A stretch of DNA of 64,000 bases, from positions 372,001 through 436,000 of the forward strand of contig NZ_BMIM01000001.1 in NCBI RefSeq assembly GCF_014642275.1. The letters run 5' to 3'. The position numbers and the translations under genes were made by a program. Below, piece after piece: positions 36,058-46,177 of the stretch (the first letter of the stretch is position 1; every line of letters starts with the position of its first letter). Under the pieces are notes generated by a model, which was not told where the DNA came from, did not search any database, and saw only the letters and a program-made list of their open reading frames with translations. The stretch is from Flavobacterium lutivivi (lineage in GTDB: Bacteria; Bacteroidota; Bacteroidia; Flavobacteriales; Flavobacteriaceae).

Positions 36058-36524
36058 TTTTTAACAAATTTTAAGGTTACATCATCAATTTGAACTAAAT
36101 AAATCCCTTTTGCAAAACCAGAAACATCAATATCTTGATTAGTATCAAAGCTTCCAGTTTTCAATAATTGACCACTTAAAGAATATATCTTTACATGCAT
36201 TGTTTCCATACTGTTTGAGCTTATTCTAACAACATCTGAACTAGGATTTGGATAAATTGAAAGTTCTTTTTTGTTTTCCCCAATCACTGTTGTTCCTAAT
36301 GCTTCTGAAAAAACAATTTTTCTAATAATACTAACAGGTATTGAAGTAACACTTGAATTGGCATCTTGTTTCACCTGTAAATTATCTCCAGAAAAAAACA
36401 ATTTTCCATTTGTCGTTACATTAAATTGCTGTGTTGCTCCATCATAGTAGGTAATGGTAACACCAGTTTGGGCAATTGCATTAATGCCGAGAAGCATCAA
36501 AATAATTAGTATCCAGTTTTTCAT
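36054..36524 (-). CDS. Short T9SS-exported protein paired with the beta-helix protein
   Basis: A 156-residue protein: signal peptide (MKNWILIILMLLGINAIAQ), a small beta module ending SIIRKIVFSE, and a complete type A T9SS sorting domain (SIYPNPSSDVVRISSNS near its start, FAKGIYLVQIDDVTLKFVKK at its end). The beta module resembles the one at the N-terminus of the downstream protein in its final I-x-x-I-x-F strand. The 4-base overlap with the next gene implies translational coupling. It may anchor or present the beta-helix partner at the surface. The upstream start at 36560 is rejected because it adds 12 residues before the signal peptide. Confidence 0.82.
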   Translation of the reverse strand: MKNWILIILMLLGINAIAQTGVTITYYDGATQQFNVTTNGKLFFSGDNLQVKQDANSSVTSIPVSIIRKIVFSEALGTTVIGENKKELSIYPNPSSDVVRISSNSMETMHVKIYSLSGQLLKTGSFDTNQDIDVSGFAKGIYLVQIDDVTLKFVKK

Positions 36525-36723
36525 ATATAATTGTTTAAGATTTGATTTAAAAACCCGCAAGTTATATTTATCCCTAATTCATTTTAACTTTTTGAGGTAA
36601 ATGACAGTATATTATAGGTTAACAATTGATTGTCAGTTATGGTGAGTTTCTTTGTGAAAAAACATGAAAATTATCTGATTTTAATTTTATCAATCTTATG
36701 GCAAGTAGTTTTTATAAAATTCT

Positions 36724-36731
36724 TATTTTTG
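36724..36731 (+). promoter_or_regulatory. Possible promoter -7 element of fabH
   Basis: TATTTTTG matches TAnnTTTG and lies 28 bases before the start codon; no matching -33 element. Confidence 0.4.
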
Positions 36732-36758
36732 ATATCAGTATTTTAAATTATTGATAAA

Positions 36759-37766
36759 ATGTATCACTCAAGAATATCGGGATTAGGTTTTTACGTTCCA
36801 AATAATGTAGTAACAAATGACGACTTGTCAAAAATAATGGATACCAATGATGAATGGATTCAGGAACGAACAGGAATTAAGGAGAGAAGACATATCATAA
36901 GAGGAGAAGATACAACCACTTCGATGGGTGTAAAAGCCGCTAAAATTGCTATAGAACGTTCAGGAGTTTCAAAAGAAGAAATTGATTTTGTGATTTTTGC
37001 AACTCTTAGTCCAGATTACTATTTTCCTGGTCCTGGAGTTTTAGTACAACGTGATTTAGGGCTAAGAACTGTAGGAGCTTTGGACGTTAGAAACCAATGT
37101 TCGGGATTTGTTTATGCAATATCGATAGCTGATCAATACATCAAAACAGGAATGTATAAAAATATTCTAGTTATAGGTTCTGAGTTGCATTCAACAGGTT
37201 TAGATATGACGACTCGTGGAAGAGGTGTTTCAGTTATTTTTGGAGATGGAGCAGGAGCAGCAGTGCTGAGTAGAGAAGAAGATTTAAACAAAGGTATTTT
37301 ATCTACACATCTACACAGTGAAGGACAACATGCAGAAGAATTGGCATTAATTGCACCAGGAATGGGAAAACGCTGGGTAACTGATATTATTGCTGAAAAT
37401 AATCCTGATGATGAAAGTTATTTTCCATATATGAACGGGCAGTTTGTATTTAAAAATGCGGTTGTTCGTTTCAGTGAAGTTATCAATGAAGGATTGCAGG
37501 CAAATGGTTTACAAGTATCTGATATCAATATGTTAATTCCACATCAAGCAAATTTGAGAATATCACAGTTTATTCAACAAAAGTTCAGATTGACAGATGA
37601 TCAAGTTTACAATAACATTCAAAAATATGGAAATACTACAGCGGCATCAATTCCGATTGCTTTAACTGAAGCATGGGAACAAGGAAAAATTAAATCAGGA
37701 GATTTAGTAGTCTTGGCTGCTTTTGGTAGCGGATTTACTTGGGGAAGCGTCATTATTAGATGGTAG
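36759..37766 (+). CDS. fabH: 3-oxoacyl-ACP synthase III
   Basis: A 335-residue thiolase-fold enzyme that starts fatty acid synthesis by condensing an acyl-CoA with malonyl-ACP. The triad is complete: Cys114 in RNQCSGFVYA, His262 in PHQANLRI and Asn292 in YGNTTAAS. Length and motifs suit FabH, although Bacteroidota often carry more than one such ketosynthase, and a standalone copy like this (no plsX or rpmF nearby) could also serve branched-chain starters or a secondary lipid. A strong terminator follows. Confidence 0.9.
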   Translation: MYHSRISGLGFYVPNNVVTNDDLSKIMDTNDEWIQERTGIKERRHIIRGEDTTTSMGVKAAKIAIERSGVSKEEIDFVIFATLSPDYYFPGPGVLVQRDLGLRTVGALDVRNQCSGFVYAISIADQYIKTGMYKNILVIGSELHSTGLDMTTRGRGVSVIFGDGAGAAVLSREEDLNKGILSTHLHSEGQHAEELALIAPGMGKRWVTDIIAENNPDDESYFPYMNGQFVFKNAVVRFSEVINEGLQANGLQVSDINMLIPHQANLRISQFIQQKFRLTDDQVYNNIQKYGNTTAASIPIALTEAWEQGKIKSGDLVVLAAFGSGFTWGSVIIRW

Positions 37767-37785
37767 TTTATCGATGAAATATATT

Positions 37786-37812
37786 AAAATCCCGACGAAA
37801 TCGGGATTTTTT
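37786..37812 (+). terminator. Terminator of fabH
   Basis: AAATCCCGA pairs with TCGGGATTT around a CGAAA loop, followed by T-rich sequence. Confidence 0.88.
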
Positions 37813-37894
37813 ATTTTGTAAAGCATTTCATCGGACAATGCATCGAACTTATCGAGTTAATGGGTTATTTTTTTACAGAAAATCTTACGAGTAT

Positions 37895-37902
37895 TACCTT
37901 TG
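37895..37902 (+). promoter_or_regulatory. Promoter -7 element of the metallophosphoesterase gene
   Basis: TACCTTTG matches TAnnTTTG and lies 22 bases before the ATG at 37925. It falls inside the longer open frame that begins at 37838, which supports the later start. Confidence 0.5.
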
Positions 37903-37924
37903 TAGATTAAATAAATTAACTCTC

Positions 37925-40900
37925 ATGCAAAGAATTATTATTCTTCTATTTTTGTTTTGTTTCAAGATGTTTGGGGAAAATAGAGCTCATTTTTTTGTAA
38001 ATAATCTTCACAAAGAAACGGTTTTGAAAACAGCGATTGATACGAAATCGTTATCCGTTTATTATGGAACAAAAAATGAAGGATTGAACATTCAAAAATA
38101 TCCTTTTTCAAAGAAAATAGTTCTTCCAGAATTTAATAATTCATTCGAACTCGATAATTTAATTCCAGATACAGAATACTATTTTGTTGTTCAATCTGAA
38201 GACAATGAATTGCAACAATATTCATTTAAGACAGGTTCATTAAACAAAAACCTTACGACAACTCCATCTGGAAATGAGGATTTCACGGTTATTGCTTTAC
38301 CAGATACGCAGCATTATACTTGGCGTTCAAATACTTTTCAAATATTTATTGACCAAACTCAGTGGGTTATTAATCAGAAGGTTAATTTGAATATTGTTTT
38401 GGTTGATCATCTTGGAGATATAGTTGATTATAGTGAACCAGTACAATGGCAAAGAGCAAGATTGGCTTTGGATTTATTAAACCAAAACGATATTGCTATT
38501 GGAGTTGCGCCAGGGAATCATGATTATGATGCGATTGATGCTTATACTGGTCAAGGTAATTTGTACGATAAAAATTTTCCAGCAACTACGGCAATTTCTG
38601 TGGCTGATGGGTTAGGTATTCCTAGTTATGAGCAATATGATTGGTATGGTGGATATATGGGAGGAACTAATGATGTTGTAACTTCTGATGATGGAGTTTA
38701 TACCAATAGACTTTGGAAAAATAATTATGTTTTGTTCTCAGCTGGCGGAATGGATTTTATAAACATTGCAATGGAGTTTAACTTCCCTTTTGAAGCACAG
38801 CAATGGCTAGACGATGTTTTGACTGCTTTTCCTAATAGAAGAGCAATAATTTCTACTCACCAATTTTTGAGAGACAACAATACGGTTACCAGTTCGGGAA
38901 ATGTGCAAGCAGTTTTAAATAATATTTTGGCAGAACATTGCAATGTGTTTTTGATTTTATGTGCTCATAATCATGATGGTGATACGCCTGGAGTTGCAGA
39001 GCTAAATTTGCAAAACTCATGTGGTAAACCAGTTTACATTAGAATGAGTAATTATCAAGAAGAGGAGAATGGAGGAGATGGTTATTTAAGAATAATGAAG
39101 TTTCATCCATCAAAAAGTACTATTGATGTTACTACTTATTCACCAGTTTTGAATCAGTATAAAACAGATGCTTACAATCAGTTTACATTGCAATATGACA
39201 TGTCTGCATCAACACCAATTACTTTCAACATTACTTCTCCCGAGGATCATAGTGTTTTTGATATTGGTACAACAAATATTCCTATTTCTATCAACGCAAG
39301 TTCTATTGTTGATTTTGTAGAATTTAAACTCAACGGACAAACATTTGTTGATAATACGGGAAGTAACGGTGTTTTTAGTATAACTACATCTGGCGCAACA
39401 AATTGGTTACCCGAAGGAACTTATATTGTTGAAGTGATTGCTCATGACAATGAAACATCAACTACTTTAACCAAGCAAATATCAATTACAATTGGAACAT
39501 TATCCAAAACACTAGATGTTAGAATTGCATCTACTAACAATGATGCAGAAGAGTTTGTTTGGAATGGAAGTGTGAATTTGACCAGTTCAGATTTAGAGCT
39601 TTATACAGATGAAGGAAATGCCCAACAAGTAGGGTTGAGATTTCAAAATATTACTATTCCTCGTGGTGCTACTATCACAAATGCTTATGTAGAATTTACT
39701 GTTGATGAATTGAATAGTGGTGCATTTAGTATGAAAGTTGCTGGTGAAGCAATAGATAATTCAAATGTTTTTAATGCAAGTCAATACAATATCAGTAGTA
39801 GAACAAAAACGAATGCTTTTGTTGATTGGTCTCCAGCCAATTGGGTTGCAGAAAATGACTTACATAGAACGCCAAATTTGAGTACTATTATTCAGGAAAT
39901 AACCGATAGAAATGGTTGGAATACTGGTAATTCAATGTCGTTTATTTTTTATGGAAATAATAACGCTACTTCTACAAGAGTTGCCGAAGCTTATGATGGC
40001 GAAACTTTTTCTGCTCCATTACTTCATGTTGAATATACATTGGGGAATTGTCAAACGAAGACATTTTATGCAGATTTAGACAATGATGGTTATGGTGATC
40101 CAAATAATGTCAAAATACAATGTACTTTGCCAGCGAACTATGTGGAAAATAATTTAGATTGTGATGATAATAATGCAAGTGTAAATCCGAATACATTTGA
40201 AATTGCTTTCAATAATATAGATGATGATTGTAATCCAAATACACTAGATAATCCAACAGGAATTGAATTAGAAATTACTTCACCAACAAATAATTATATC
40301 TTTAATCAAGGAACATCAAGTATCAGTATATCTGCAACAACTAATTCTGTTGTTGACTATGTTGAGTTCAAGTTGAATGGACAAACTTTTGTAGATAATA
40401 ACAATGCGGACACTACATTCTCAGTAAATGCCATAGGAAGTTCAGGTTGGTTACCTTCTGGAAATTATATCATTGAAGTAACGGCTTATGATACTGAAAC
40501 ATCAAACAGTTTAAGTAAACAATTAAACATAACAATTGGACCAATTTTTGGGAATGTTGATGCTAGAGTTAACGGAAGTACTAATGATGCTGAGGAAAAT
40601 TTATTTAACAACGGAAGTATAGATTTAGGAAGTTCTGATTTGGAACTTTTTACCGAAAGTGGTGTTGATCCTCAACAAATTGGCTTGAGATTTCAAAATA
40701 TATCAATTCCAAAAAATGCTACAATTACAAACGCTTACATTGAGTTTACTGTAGATGAGGTAACTTCTGGAAATGTAAGTGTGAATATTTCTGGTGAAGC
40801 AACAGATAATTCTTTGGCTTTTCAAAATGTAGCATATAACATTAGTTCAAGAACTAAAACTTCATCAACGGTAGCTTGGAATCCTACAAATTGGTTAAAT

Positions 40901-43666
40901 GAAAATGATTTACATCAAACACCTAACTTGAAAGAATTAGTTCAGGAAATTGTAAACAGAACGGGTTGGTCTTCGGGTAATTCGATGTCATTTATTTTAT
41001 ATGGTGGAAATGTGCCAACCAATACTAGAGTTGCAGAATCTTATGATGGAGAAAATTTTTCAGCTCCATTATTGCATATTGAATATTCTATTGGCGCATG
41101 CAATCTACATACGTATTATGCAGATAATGACCATGATGGATTTGGAGATGCAAATAATTCAATTTCAGATTGTACACAGCCATTAAATTTTGTTACAAAC
41201 AATATTGATTGCAATGACAACAACGCATCGGTAAACGCCTCAGCGACAGAAATTCCATATAATGGTATCGATGATGATTGCAATCCATTGACAAAAGATG
41301 ATGATTTGGATGGTGATGGATTTGTACTAGCAAATGATTGTAATGACAACAACGCATCGGTAAACGCATCAGCGACAGAAATTCCATACAACGGCATTGA
41401 TGACGATTGTAACCCATCGACCAAGGATGATGATTTAGATGGTGATGGATTTGTACTAGCAAATGACTGCAATGATAACAACGCATCTGTAAATTCATCA
41501 GCAACAGAAATTCCATATAATGGTATCGATGACGATTGTAATCCATTGACCAAAGATGACGATTTAGATGGTGATGGTTTTATTCTAGCAAATGATTGCA
41601 ATGACAACAACGCATCGGTAAACGTATCGGCAATAGAAATTCCGTACAATGCCATCGATGACGATTGCAATCCATTGACAAAAGATGACGATTTAGATGG
41701 TGACGGATTTATTCTTTCAAATGATTGTGATGATAACAACGCATCGGTAAACGTATCGGCAATAGAAATTCCGTACAATGACATCGATGACGATTGCAAT
41801 CCACTAACAAAAGATGATGATTTAGATGGTGATGGATTTGTTCTTTCAAATGATTGTGATGATAACAACGCATCGGTAAACGTATCGGCAATAGAAATTC
41901 CGTACAATGACATCGATGACGATTGCAATCCACTAACAAAAGATGACGATTTAGATGGTGATGGATTTGTACTAGCAAATGATTGTGATGACAACAACGC
42001 ATCGGTAAACGCTTCAGTAACTGAAATTCCATACAACGGCATTGATGACGATTGTAATCCATTGACAAAAGATGACGATTTAGATGGTGATGGATTTGTA
42101 CTAGCAAATGATTGTGATGATAATAATGCTAATAAACACGAACTATTTTCATTTTACTTAGACACAGATGGAGACGGAATTGGTTCAGGAAATTTAATTT
42201 CAAACATTTGTGCTGTTAATGCAACAACTCCACCATTGGGCTATTCATTAGTTAACAATGATTGTGAACCAAATAATTCTAATTTATATAGAATAGGGCA
42301 GTTTTATGTTGATGCTGATGGTGACAACTATTCTGCATCACTGAATCTATCAACTATTTGCTATGGTTCATCTATTCCATCGGGTTATAAAGCAACTACT
42401 TTAGGAATTGATTGTAATGATAATAATCCTACGATAAATCCAGCTATGGCCGAAATACTTTATGATGGTATAGACAATAATTGTGATGGAGTATTGGACG
42501 CAGGTTTTCAGCTAACTACTACTATGAAAGATTGCGGAATAACATTGCCTACCATAGGTACTAATATTAGTTGTGTGAGCTCTAATGCTCAAGGAATTGA
42601 TGGTTATCGATTTGAGATTACAAATACCACAAGCAATCAAATACAAACCATAGATCGTACAGTTCAATATTTTAGTATGACACAACTTGCTAGTTATGAA
42701 TATTCAAAAACATATTCTATCAGAGTTATGCTGAGAAAAAATGGAGTATGGCTAGGTTATTATGGACCATCTTGTTTATTTTCTACACCAGCTGTCAACT
42801 CATCTGGTGGAACAGGAAGTTTACAAATTCAAAATTATTGTGGGCAAAAGTTACCAACTATAAGCACAACGATTTCCACAACCAGTTTGCCAGGAGCAAC
42901 AGGTTATAAATTCAGAGTTATTAATACTTTAACAGGCGTAACTCAAACACTAGTTAGATCTCTTCAATGGTTTACAATGACACAATTAACATCTTATAAT
43001 TATGGTACAAAATATATTATTGATGTGGCAGTAAAGACTACTGGCGATTATACAGCTTATGGAATTCCGTGTGAAATTACTACACCAGATGTTCCTTCAT
43101 TAGTTAATTTTTGTAACACTACTGTTCCAACCAAAGGAACATCTATTACAACAACTTCGTTGCCAAATGTTACTGCTTACAGGTTTGAAATAACACGCTA
43201 TACCAATTCTACTATGACTAATGTAGTAAGTGTTTTTGAACTAGATAGATCAGTCAATTGGTTTACTTTGAATATGTTGACAAACTATTCGCCTAATACT
43301 TACTATGGTGTTAGAATAAAAGTATTGTCTTCTGGTTCTTGGTCGCCATGGGGAAATCAATGTTATATTATATCGCCTGCAACTTCAAGAATGAGCCAAC
43401 AAAGTAATGATGGGAATGATATTTTTAATGCTAAAGTGTATCCAAATCCATCCGAAAATGAATTTAATTTGAACGTTGAAAGTTCTTCAAATTCTGATGT
43501 GATTATTAGAGTTTATGATTCTTTTGGAAAATTAATTGAAGATAGAATTGTTCCTCTCATCGAAGTTCCAAATGTAACTTTGGGTTCAAGATATAGCTCG
43601 GGAGTTTACAATATTATTATTTCTCAGGATGATGAAATGCGTTTTGTGAAGCTCATAAAAAAATAA
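37925..43666 (+). CDS. Giant secreted metallophosphoesterase with repeats and T9SS sorting domain
   Basis: A 1913-residue secreted protein. After a signal peptide (about 1-18) and a fibronectin-like segment comes a calcineurin-type phosphoesterase domain with ALPDTQHY (Asp127), GDIVD (164-168), GNHDY (197-201), STHQF and AHNHDGD. Then come two copies of an Ig-like module (VEFKLNGQTFVDN in both) each followed by a jelly-roll-like module (GLRFQNITIPRGATITNAYVEF / GLRFQNISIPKNATITNAYIEF). Residues about 1090-1400 are MopE-type metal-binding repeats of exactly 43 residues. Three related beta modules (CG-x-x-LPTI opening) and a type A T9SS sorting domain (VYPNPSENEFNL) end it. The start follows the promoter element at 37895-37902. 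Confidence 0.88.
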   Translation: MQRIIILLFLFCFKMFGENRAHFFVNNLHKETVLKTAIDTKSLSVYYGTKNEGLNIQKYPFSKKIVLPEFNNSFELDNLIPDTEYYFVVQSEDNELQQYSFKTGSLNKNLTTTPSGNEDFTVIALPDTQHYTWRSNTFQIFIDQTQWVINQKVNLNIVLVDHLGDIVDYSEPVQWQRARLALDLLNQNDIAIGVAPGNHDYDAIDAYTGQGNLYDKNFPATTAISVADGLGIPSYEQYDWYGGYMGGTNDVVTSDDGVYTNRLWKNNYVLFSAGGMDFINIAMEFNFPFEAQQWLDDVLTAFPNRRAIISTHQFLRDNNTVTSSGNVQAVLNNILAEHCNVFLILCAHNHDGDTPGVAELNLQNSCGKPVYIRMSNYQEEENGGDGYLRIMKFHPSKSTIDVTTYSPVLNQYKTDAYNQFTLQYDMSASTPITFNITSPEDHSVFDIGTTNIPISINASSIVDFVEFKLNGQTFVDNTGSNGVFSITTSGATNWLPEGTYIVEVIAHDNETSTTLTKQISITIGTLSKTLDVRIASTNNDAEEFVWNGSVNLTSSDLELYTDEGNAQQVGLRFQNITIPRGATITNAYVEFTVDELNSGAFSMKVAGEAIDNSNVFNASQYNISSRTKTNAFVDWSPANWVAENDLHRTPNLSTIIQEITDRNGWNTGNSMSFIFYGNNNATSTRVAEAYDGETFSAPLLHVEYTLGNCQTKTFYADLDNDGYGDPNNVKIQCTLPANYVENNLDCDDNNASVNPNTFEIAFNNIDDDCNPNTLDNPTGIELEITSPTNNYIFNQGTSSISISATTNSVVDYVEFKLNGQTFVDNNNADTTFSVNAIGSSGWLPSGNYIIEVTAYDTETSNSLSKQLNITIGPIFGNVDARVNGSTNDAEENLFNNGSIDLGSSDLELFTESGVDPQQIGLRFQNISIPKNATITNAYIEFTVDEVTSGNVSVNISGEATDNSLAFQNVAYNISSRTKTSSTVAWNPTNWLNENDLHQTPNLKELVQEIVNRTGWSSGNSMSFILYGGNVPTNTRVAESYDGENFSAPLLHIEYSIGACNLHTYYADNDHDGFGDANNSISDCTQPLNFVTNNIDCNDNNASVNASATEIPYNGIDDDCNPLTKDDDLDGDGFVLANDCNDNNASVNASATEIPYNGIDDDCNPSTKDDDLDGDGFVLANDCNDNNASVNSSATEIPYNGIDDDCNPLTKDDDLDGDGFILANDCNDNNASVNVSAIEIPYNAIDDDCNPLTKDDDLDGDGFILSNDCDDNNASVNVSAIEIPYNDIDDDCNPLTKDDDLDGDGFVLSNDCDDNNASVNVSAIEIPYNDIDDDCNPLTKDDDLDGDGFVLANDCDDNNASVNASVTEIPYNGIDDDCNPLTKDDDLDGDGFVLANDCDDNNANKHELFSFYLDTDGDGIGSGNLISNICAVNATTPPLGYSLVNNDCEPNNSNLYRIGQFYVDADGDNYSASLNLSTICYGSSIPSGYKATTLGIDCNDNNPTINPAMAEILYDGIDNNCDGVLDAGFQLTTTMKDCGITLPTIGTNISCVSSNAQGIDGYRFEITNTTSNQIQTIDRTVQYFSMTQLASYEYSKTYSIRVMLRKNGVWLGYYGPSCLFSTPAVNSSGGTGSLQIQNYCGQKLPTISTTISTTSLPGATGYKFRVINTLTGVTQTLVRSLQWFTMTQLTSYNYGTKYIIDVAVKTTGDYTAYGIPCEITTPDVPSLVNFCNTTVPTKGTSITTTSLPNVTAYRFEITRYTNSTMTNVVSVFELDRSVNWFTLNMLTNYSPNTYYGVRIKVLSSGSWSPWGNQCYIISPATSRMSQQSNDGNDIFNAKVYPNPSENEFNLNVESSSNSDVIIRVYDSFGKLIEDRIVPLIEVPNVTLGSRYSSGVYNIIISQDDEMRFVKLIKK
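41196..42128 (+). repeat. 129-bp tandem repeat array (43-residue units) inside the metallophosphoesterase gene
   Basis: The sequence CAACGCATC or a close variant recurs at 41221, 41350, 41479, 41608, 41737, 41866 and 41995, and a diverged copy at 42124: eight units with exactly 129-base spacing. Each encodes DCxDNNASVNxSxxEIPYN-x-IDDDCNP-x-TKDDDLDGDGF, rich in Asp and Asn with two Cys, like MopE-type calcium-binding motifs. More diverged single units lie at about 40150-40250 and 42400-42490. The units at 41737 and 41866 are almost identical over their full length, which indicates recent duplication. Confidence 0.95.
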
Positions 43667-43691
43667 AAGTCCTGAAATTTCAGGACTTTTT
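43664..43691. terminator. Bidirectional terminator after the metallophosphoesterase gene
   Basis: A perfect 26-base palindrome, AAAAGTCCTGAAA followed by its reverse complement, between convergent genes. Confidence 0.85.
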
Positions 43692-43727
43692 ATACAACTA
43701 AAACAATAAATATAACGGTGGAAGATT

Positions 43728-46106
43728 TTACATCATTCCGCCACTTCCTTGTGTCTCGTTTTTATCACGTTGCTTTCTTTGTAAAGCTCTGTTTTTTCCT
43801 GAACCAAATTTGTAGTTAAAACCTAAATATAAACTTCTACTTTCCCAGTAAAAACTACCTGTACTTTTGTTTGGTCTATCTCCGTCAAATGAAAAATTCA
43901 TTGTTTGAAAAATATCACTAATTCTTGCACTCACAGTTCCATTTCCTTTCAAGATGTTATAGCTCGCGCCAAAATCAGTTTTCCACATTGGTTTTCTTGT
44001 AAATTGTAAACCAACATCACGTCCTCTATACATTCCAAATAATTGAAAACGTAAATTTTTTGTTGCTTTGAAGTTGTTGTTCATACGAGCATTGAAATTT
44101 GTTGCATCTATTTCTACATAATCATAAACGCTTGGTGAGGTTTCTACAGTACCTTTAACTTTTTTGCCGTAAGCATCTATGCCAAAATTAATGCTCCACC
44201 ATTTCTTTAAATCAAGATTACCTGATAATTCTACACCATAAGCATTATTGTTGTCAAAATTGTCGTATGAAAGCACTTGTCTGTTGATGTCGTTGGGATT
44301 TGTATATACTACACGAGTTATTTCATCATTAATTATTCTATAAAAAACACCAGAAGTTATAGAACCAATTTTTGTCTTTCTAGTATAATTTAATTCAAAT
44401 GAATTGGTAAATTGAGGAGTTAAAGCTGGATTACCTTCTGAGTCCATAGTTGGTGTACTCCATTCTCTTATAGGATTAATTTGTTGAATGCTTGGTCTAT
44501 CTACTCTTCTTGAATAATTAAAGTTGAATGAGTTTTTGTCTGATGGGTTATATGAAACATAACCTGAAGGATAAACAGTAAATATTTCATCTTCAATTTT
44601 AGCTGGATTTTCACCAACCTTATTAAAGTTTGCCTCTATTTTATAATTTTCAACTCTTGCACCAATTTGCATTCCCCATTTTTTCCATTGTTTCCCATAG
44701 GTTGCATATGCAGAATAAATATTTCTTCTATACTCAAAATCAGAAAAATAGCTGTTGTCAACATCAAAGGTGTTATCGGTTTTTTCAATTCGGGCTTCAG
44801 AACCTATTTCTAGTTTTTCGCTATCAGATAATGGATTAACATAATCTAGATTCATAATTAAATTATTTCCATCATTTTCGATATCATTAGTATAGTTGTT
44901 TATTGATGGATATTCAAAATATGAATACTCTTGATGGTTGTCTTTGCTATAATTTGCCTCAAATTCTATATTATGACCTTCTTTTTTGAAGTTATGCTTG
45001 TAGTCAAGATTATAGGTTTGCGTATTGTTATCACTTTTATTGTTGAAAATTTGATAAATATCAGTGTTTGCAATGTCATAAAAATCAACATCTGTACTAC
45101 CATCTCCAGTTCCTTTAAAAATATTCTGATTAGTATAAACAGACAATGTGTTCTTTTCATCTATATAATAATCCACTCCAATTTTGAATAGGTGAGAAAT
45201 GTTGTGATTACCAAACTTGAATAGTTGTAAATTTTCGTTTCCAGGTTGAAGCCTTTCCACATCTCCATGATTCGCATATTTTCCGGTATTTAGACCATAG
45301 TTTCCATAAAAATTCAATTTTCCTGCTTTGTAATTCAGGTCTAATGATGAATTTAATTTAGGTGTTTTGGCAAATGTAACGCCAGTGTTTATACTTCCGT
45401 TGAAGCCAAGTTTTGCATTTTTATTTAGAACTATATTAATAATACCACTCATTCCTTCTGGATTATATTTTGCAGATGGATTAGTAATTAATTCAATTTG
45501 TTTTATTGATGCCGAAGGTATTTGTTGTAGTAATTGAGCAGGATCAATATTGCTTGGTTTACCATCAATTAATATTCTAACATTTGAGTTGCCTCGCAAG
45601 CTAATTGCATTAGTTTGCGGATCAACACTTACTGATGGAATGTTATTCATTATCTCGCCAGCTGTAGCTCCAGCAGAAATCAAATCTTTACCAACATTAA
45701 TTACTTTTCTATCAATCTTTTGTTCCATGATAGATTTTTCTTTTACAATTTCTACACCTTCTAGTTGAACAGCTTCTTCTTCTAATGTAATTGTATTCAA
45801 ATTGATATTTTTATTACTATCAGATAAAGCAGCTTTTGCAAAAGCTTTTTTATATCCAATAAACTGAAATTCAACAGTGTAATTTTTTAGTTCTAAGTTT
45901 TTAATGGAGAACGAACCATTATCTTGTGTAATTCCTCCAGTTACTATTTTATTGTTTTCTAGAATTGATACGTTAACATAGGGGATTGGTTTGCCAGAAG
46001 ATTTGTCAATAACTTTTCCAGCTATAAGACCATTTTTTTGAATGCTCTGTGAAAATCCAAAAAATGTAATTGACAAAAAAAGAATGTAAAAGAATTTTAA
46101 TTTCAT
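43728..46106 (-). CDS. Outer-membrane beta-barrel receptor with carboxypeptidase-regulatory-like domain
   Basis: A 792-residue TonB-receptor-like outer-membrane protein. Signal peptide about 1-20 (ends GFSQ), carboxypeptidase-regulatory-like domain about 27-110 (GLIAGKVIDKSSGKPIPYVN), plug about 130-225 (IDRKVINVGKDLISAG, SLRGNSNVRILIDGKPSN), then a barrel of the OMP_b-brl_3 type ending in LGFNYKFGSGKNR. The tail KNRALQRKQRDKNETQGSGG is a short basic extension after the last strand, common in this family. Such proteins are often stress- or metal-related, but the ligand is unknown. Single gene with a shared terminator. Confidence 0.88.
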   Translation of the reverse strand: MKLKFFYILFLSITFFGFSQSIQKNGLIAGKVIDKSSGKPIPYVNVSILENNKIVTGGITQDNGSFSIKNLELKNYTVEFQFIGYKKAFAKAALSDSNKNINLNTITLEEEAVQLEGVEIVKEKSIMEQKIDRKVINVGKDLISAGATAGEIMNNIPSVSVDPQTNAISLRGNSNVRILIDGKPSNIDPAQLLQQIPSASIKQIELITNPSAKYNPEGMSGIINIVLNKNAKLGFNGSINTGVTFAKTPKLNSSLDLNYKAGKLNFYGNYGLNTGKYANHGDVERLQPGNENLQLFKFGNHNISHLFKIGVDYYIDEKNTLSVYTNQNIFKGTGDGSTDVDFYDIANTDIYQIFNNKSDNNTQTYNLDYKHNFKKEGHNIEFEANYSKDNHQEYSYFEYPSINNYTNDIENDGNNLIMNLDYVNPLSDSEKLEIGSEARIEKTDNTFDVDNSYFSDFEYRRNIYSAYATYGKQWKKWGMQIGARVENYKIEANFNKVGENPAKIEDEIFTVYPSGYVSYNPSDKNSFNFNYSRRVDRPSIQQINPIREWSTPTMDSEGNPALTPQFTNSFELNYTRKTKIGSITSGVFYRIINDEITRVVYTNPNDINRQVLSYDNFDNNNAYGVELSGNLDLKKWWSINFGIDAYGKKVKGTVETSPSVYDYVEIDATNFNARMNNNFKATKNLRFQLFGMYRGRDVGLQFTRKPMWKTDFGASYNILKGNGTVSARISDIFQTMNFSFDGDRPNKSTGSFYWESRSLYLGFNYKFGSGKNRALQRKQRDKNETQGSGGMM

Positions 46107-46177
46107 AGCCGATTTGCGTGAATAAGTTTTTTAATATGATTACTAGACTAAATATTCTGAATTTTGTTACAAAAAAT

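Noticed and set aside
41116-42042. A 308-codon open frame on the minus strand across the 129-bp repeats, and similar frames at 41193-41546 and 41709-42107
   Set aside because: The repeat length is a multiple of three, so any frame without a stop in one unit stays open across all. The plus-strand frame encodes the metal-binding motifs and belongs to a continuous secreted protein; the minus-strand frames are artefacts.
41196-42128. Regular direct repeats resembling a CRISPR or other non-coding array
   Set aside because: The units are contiguous, 129 bases long without spacers, and in frame within a protein-coding gene.
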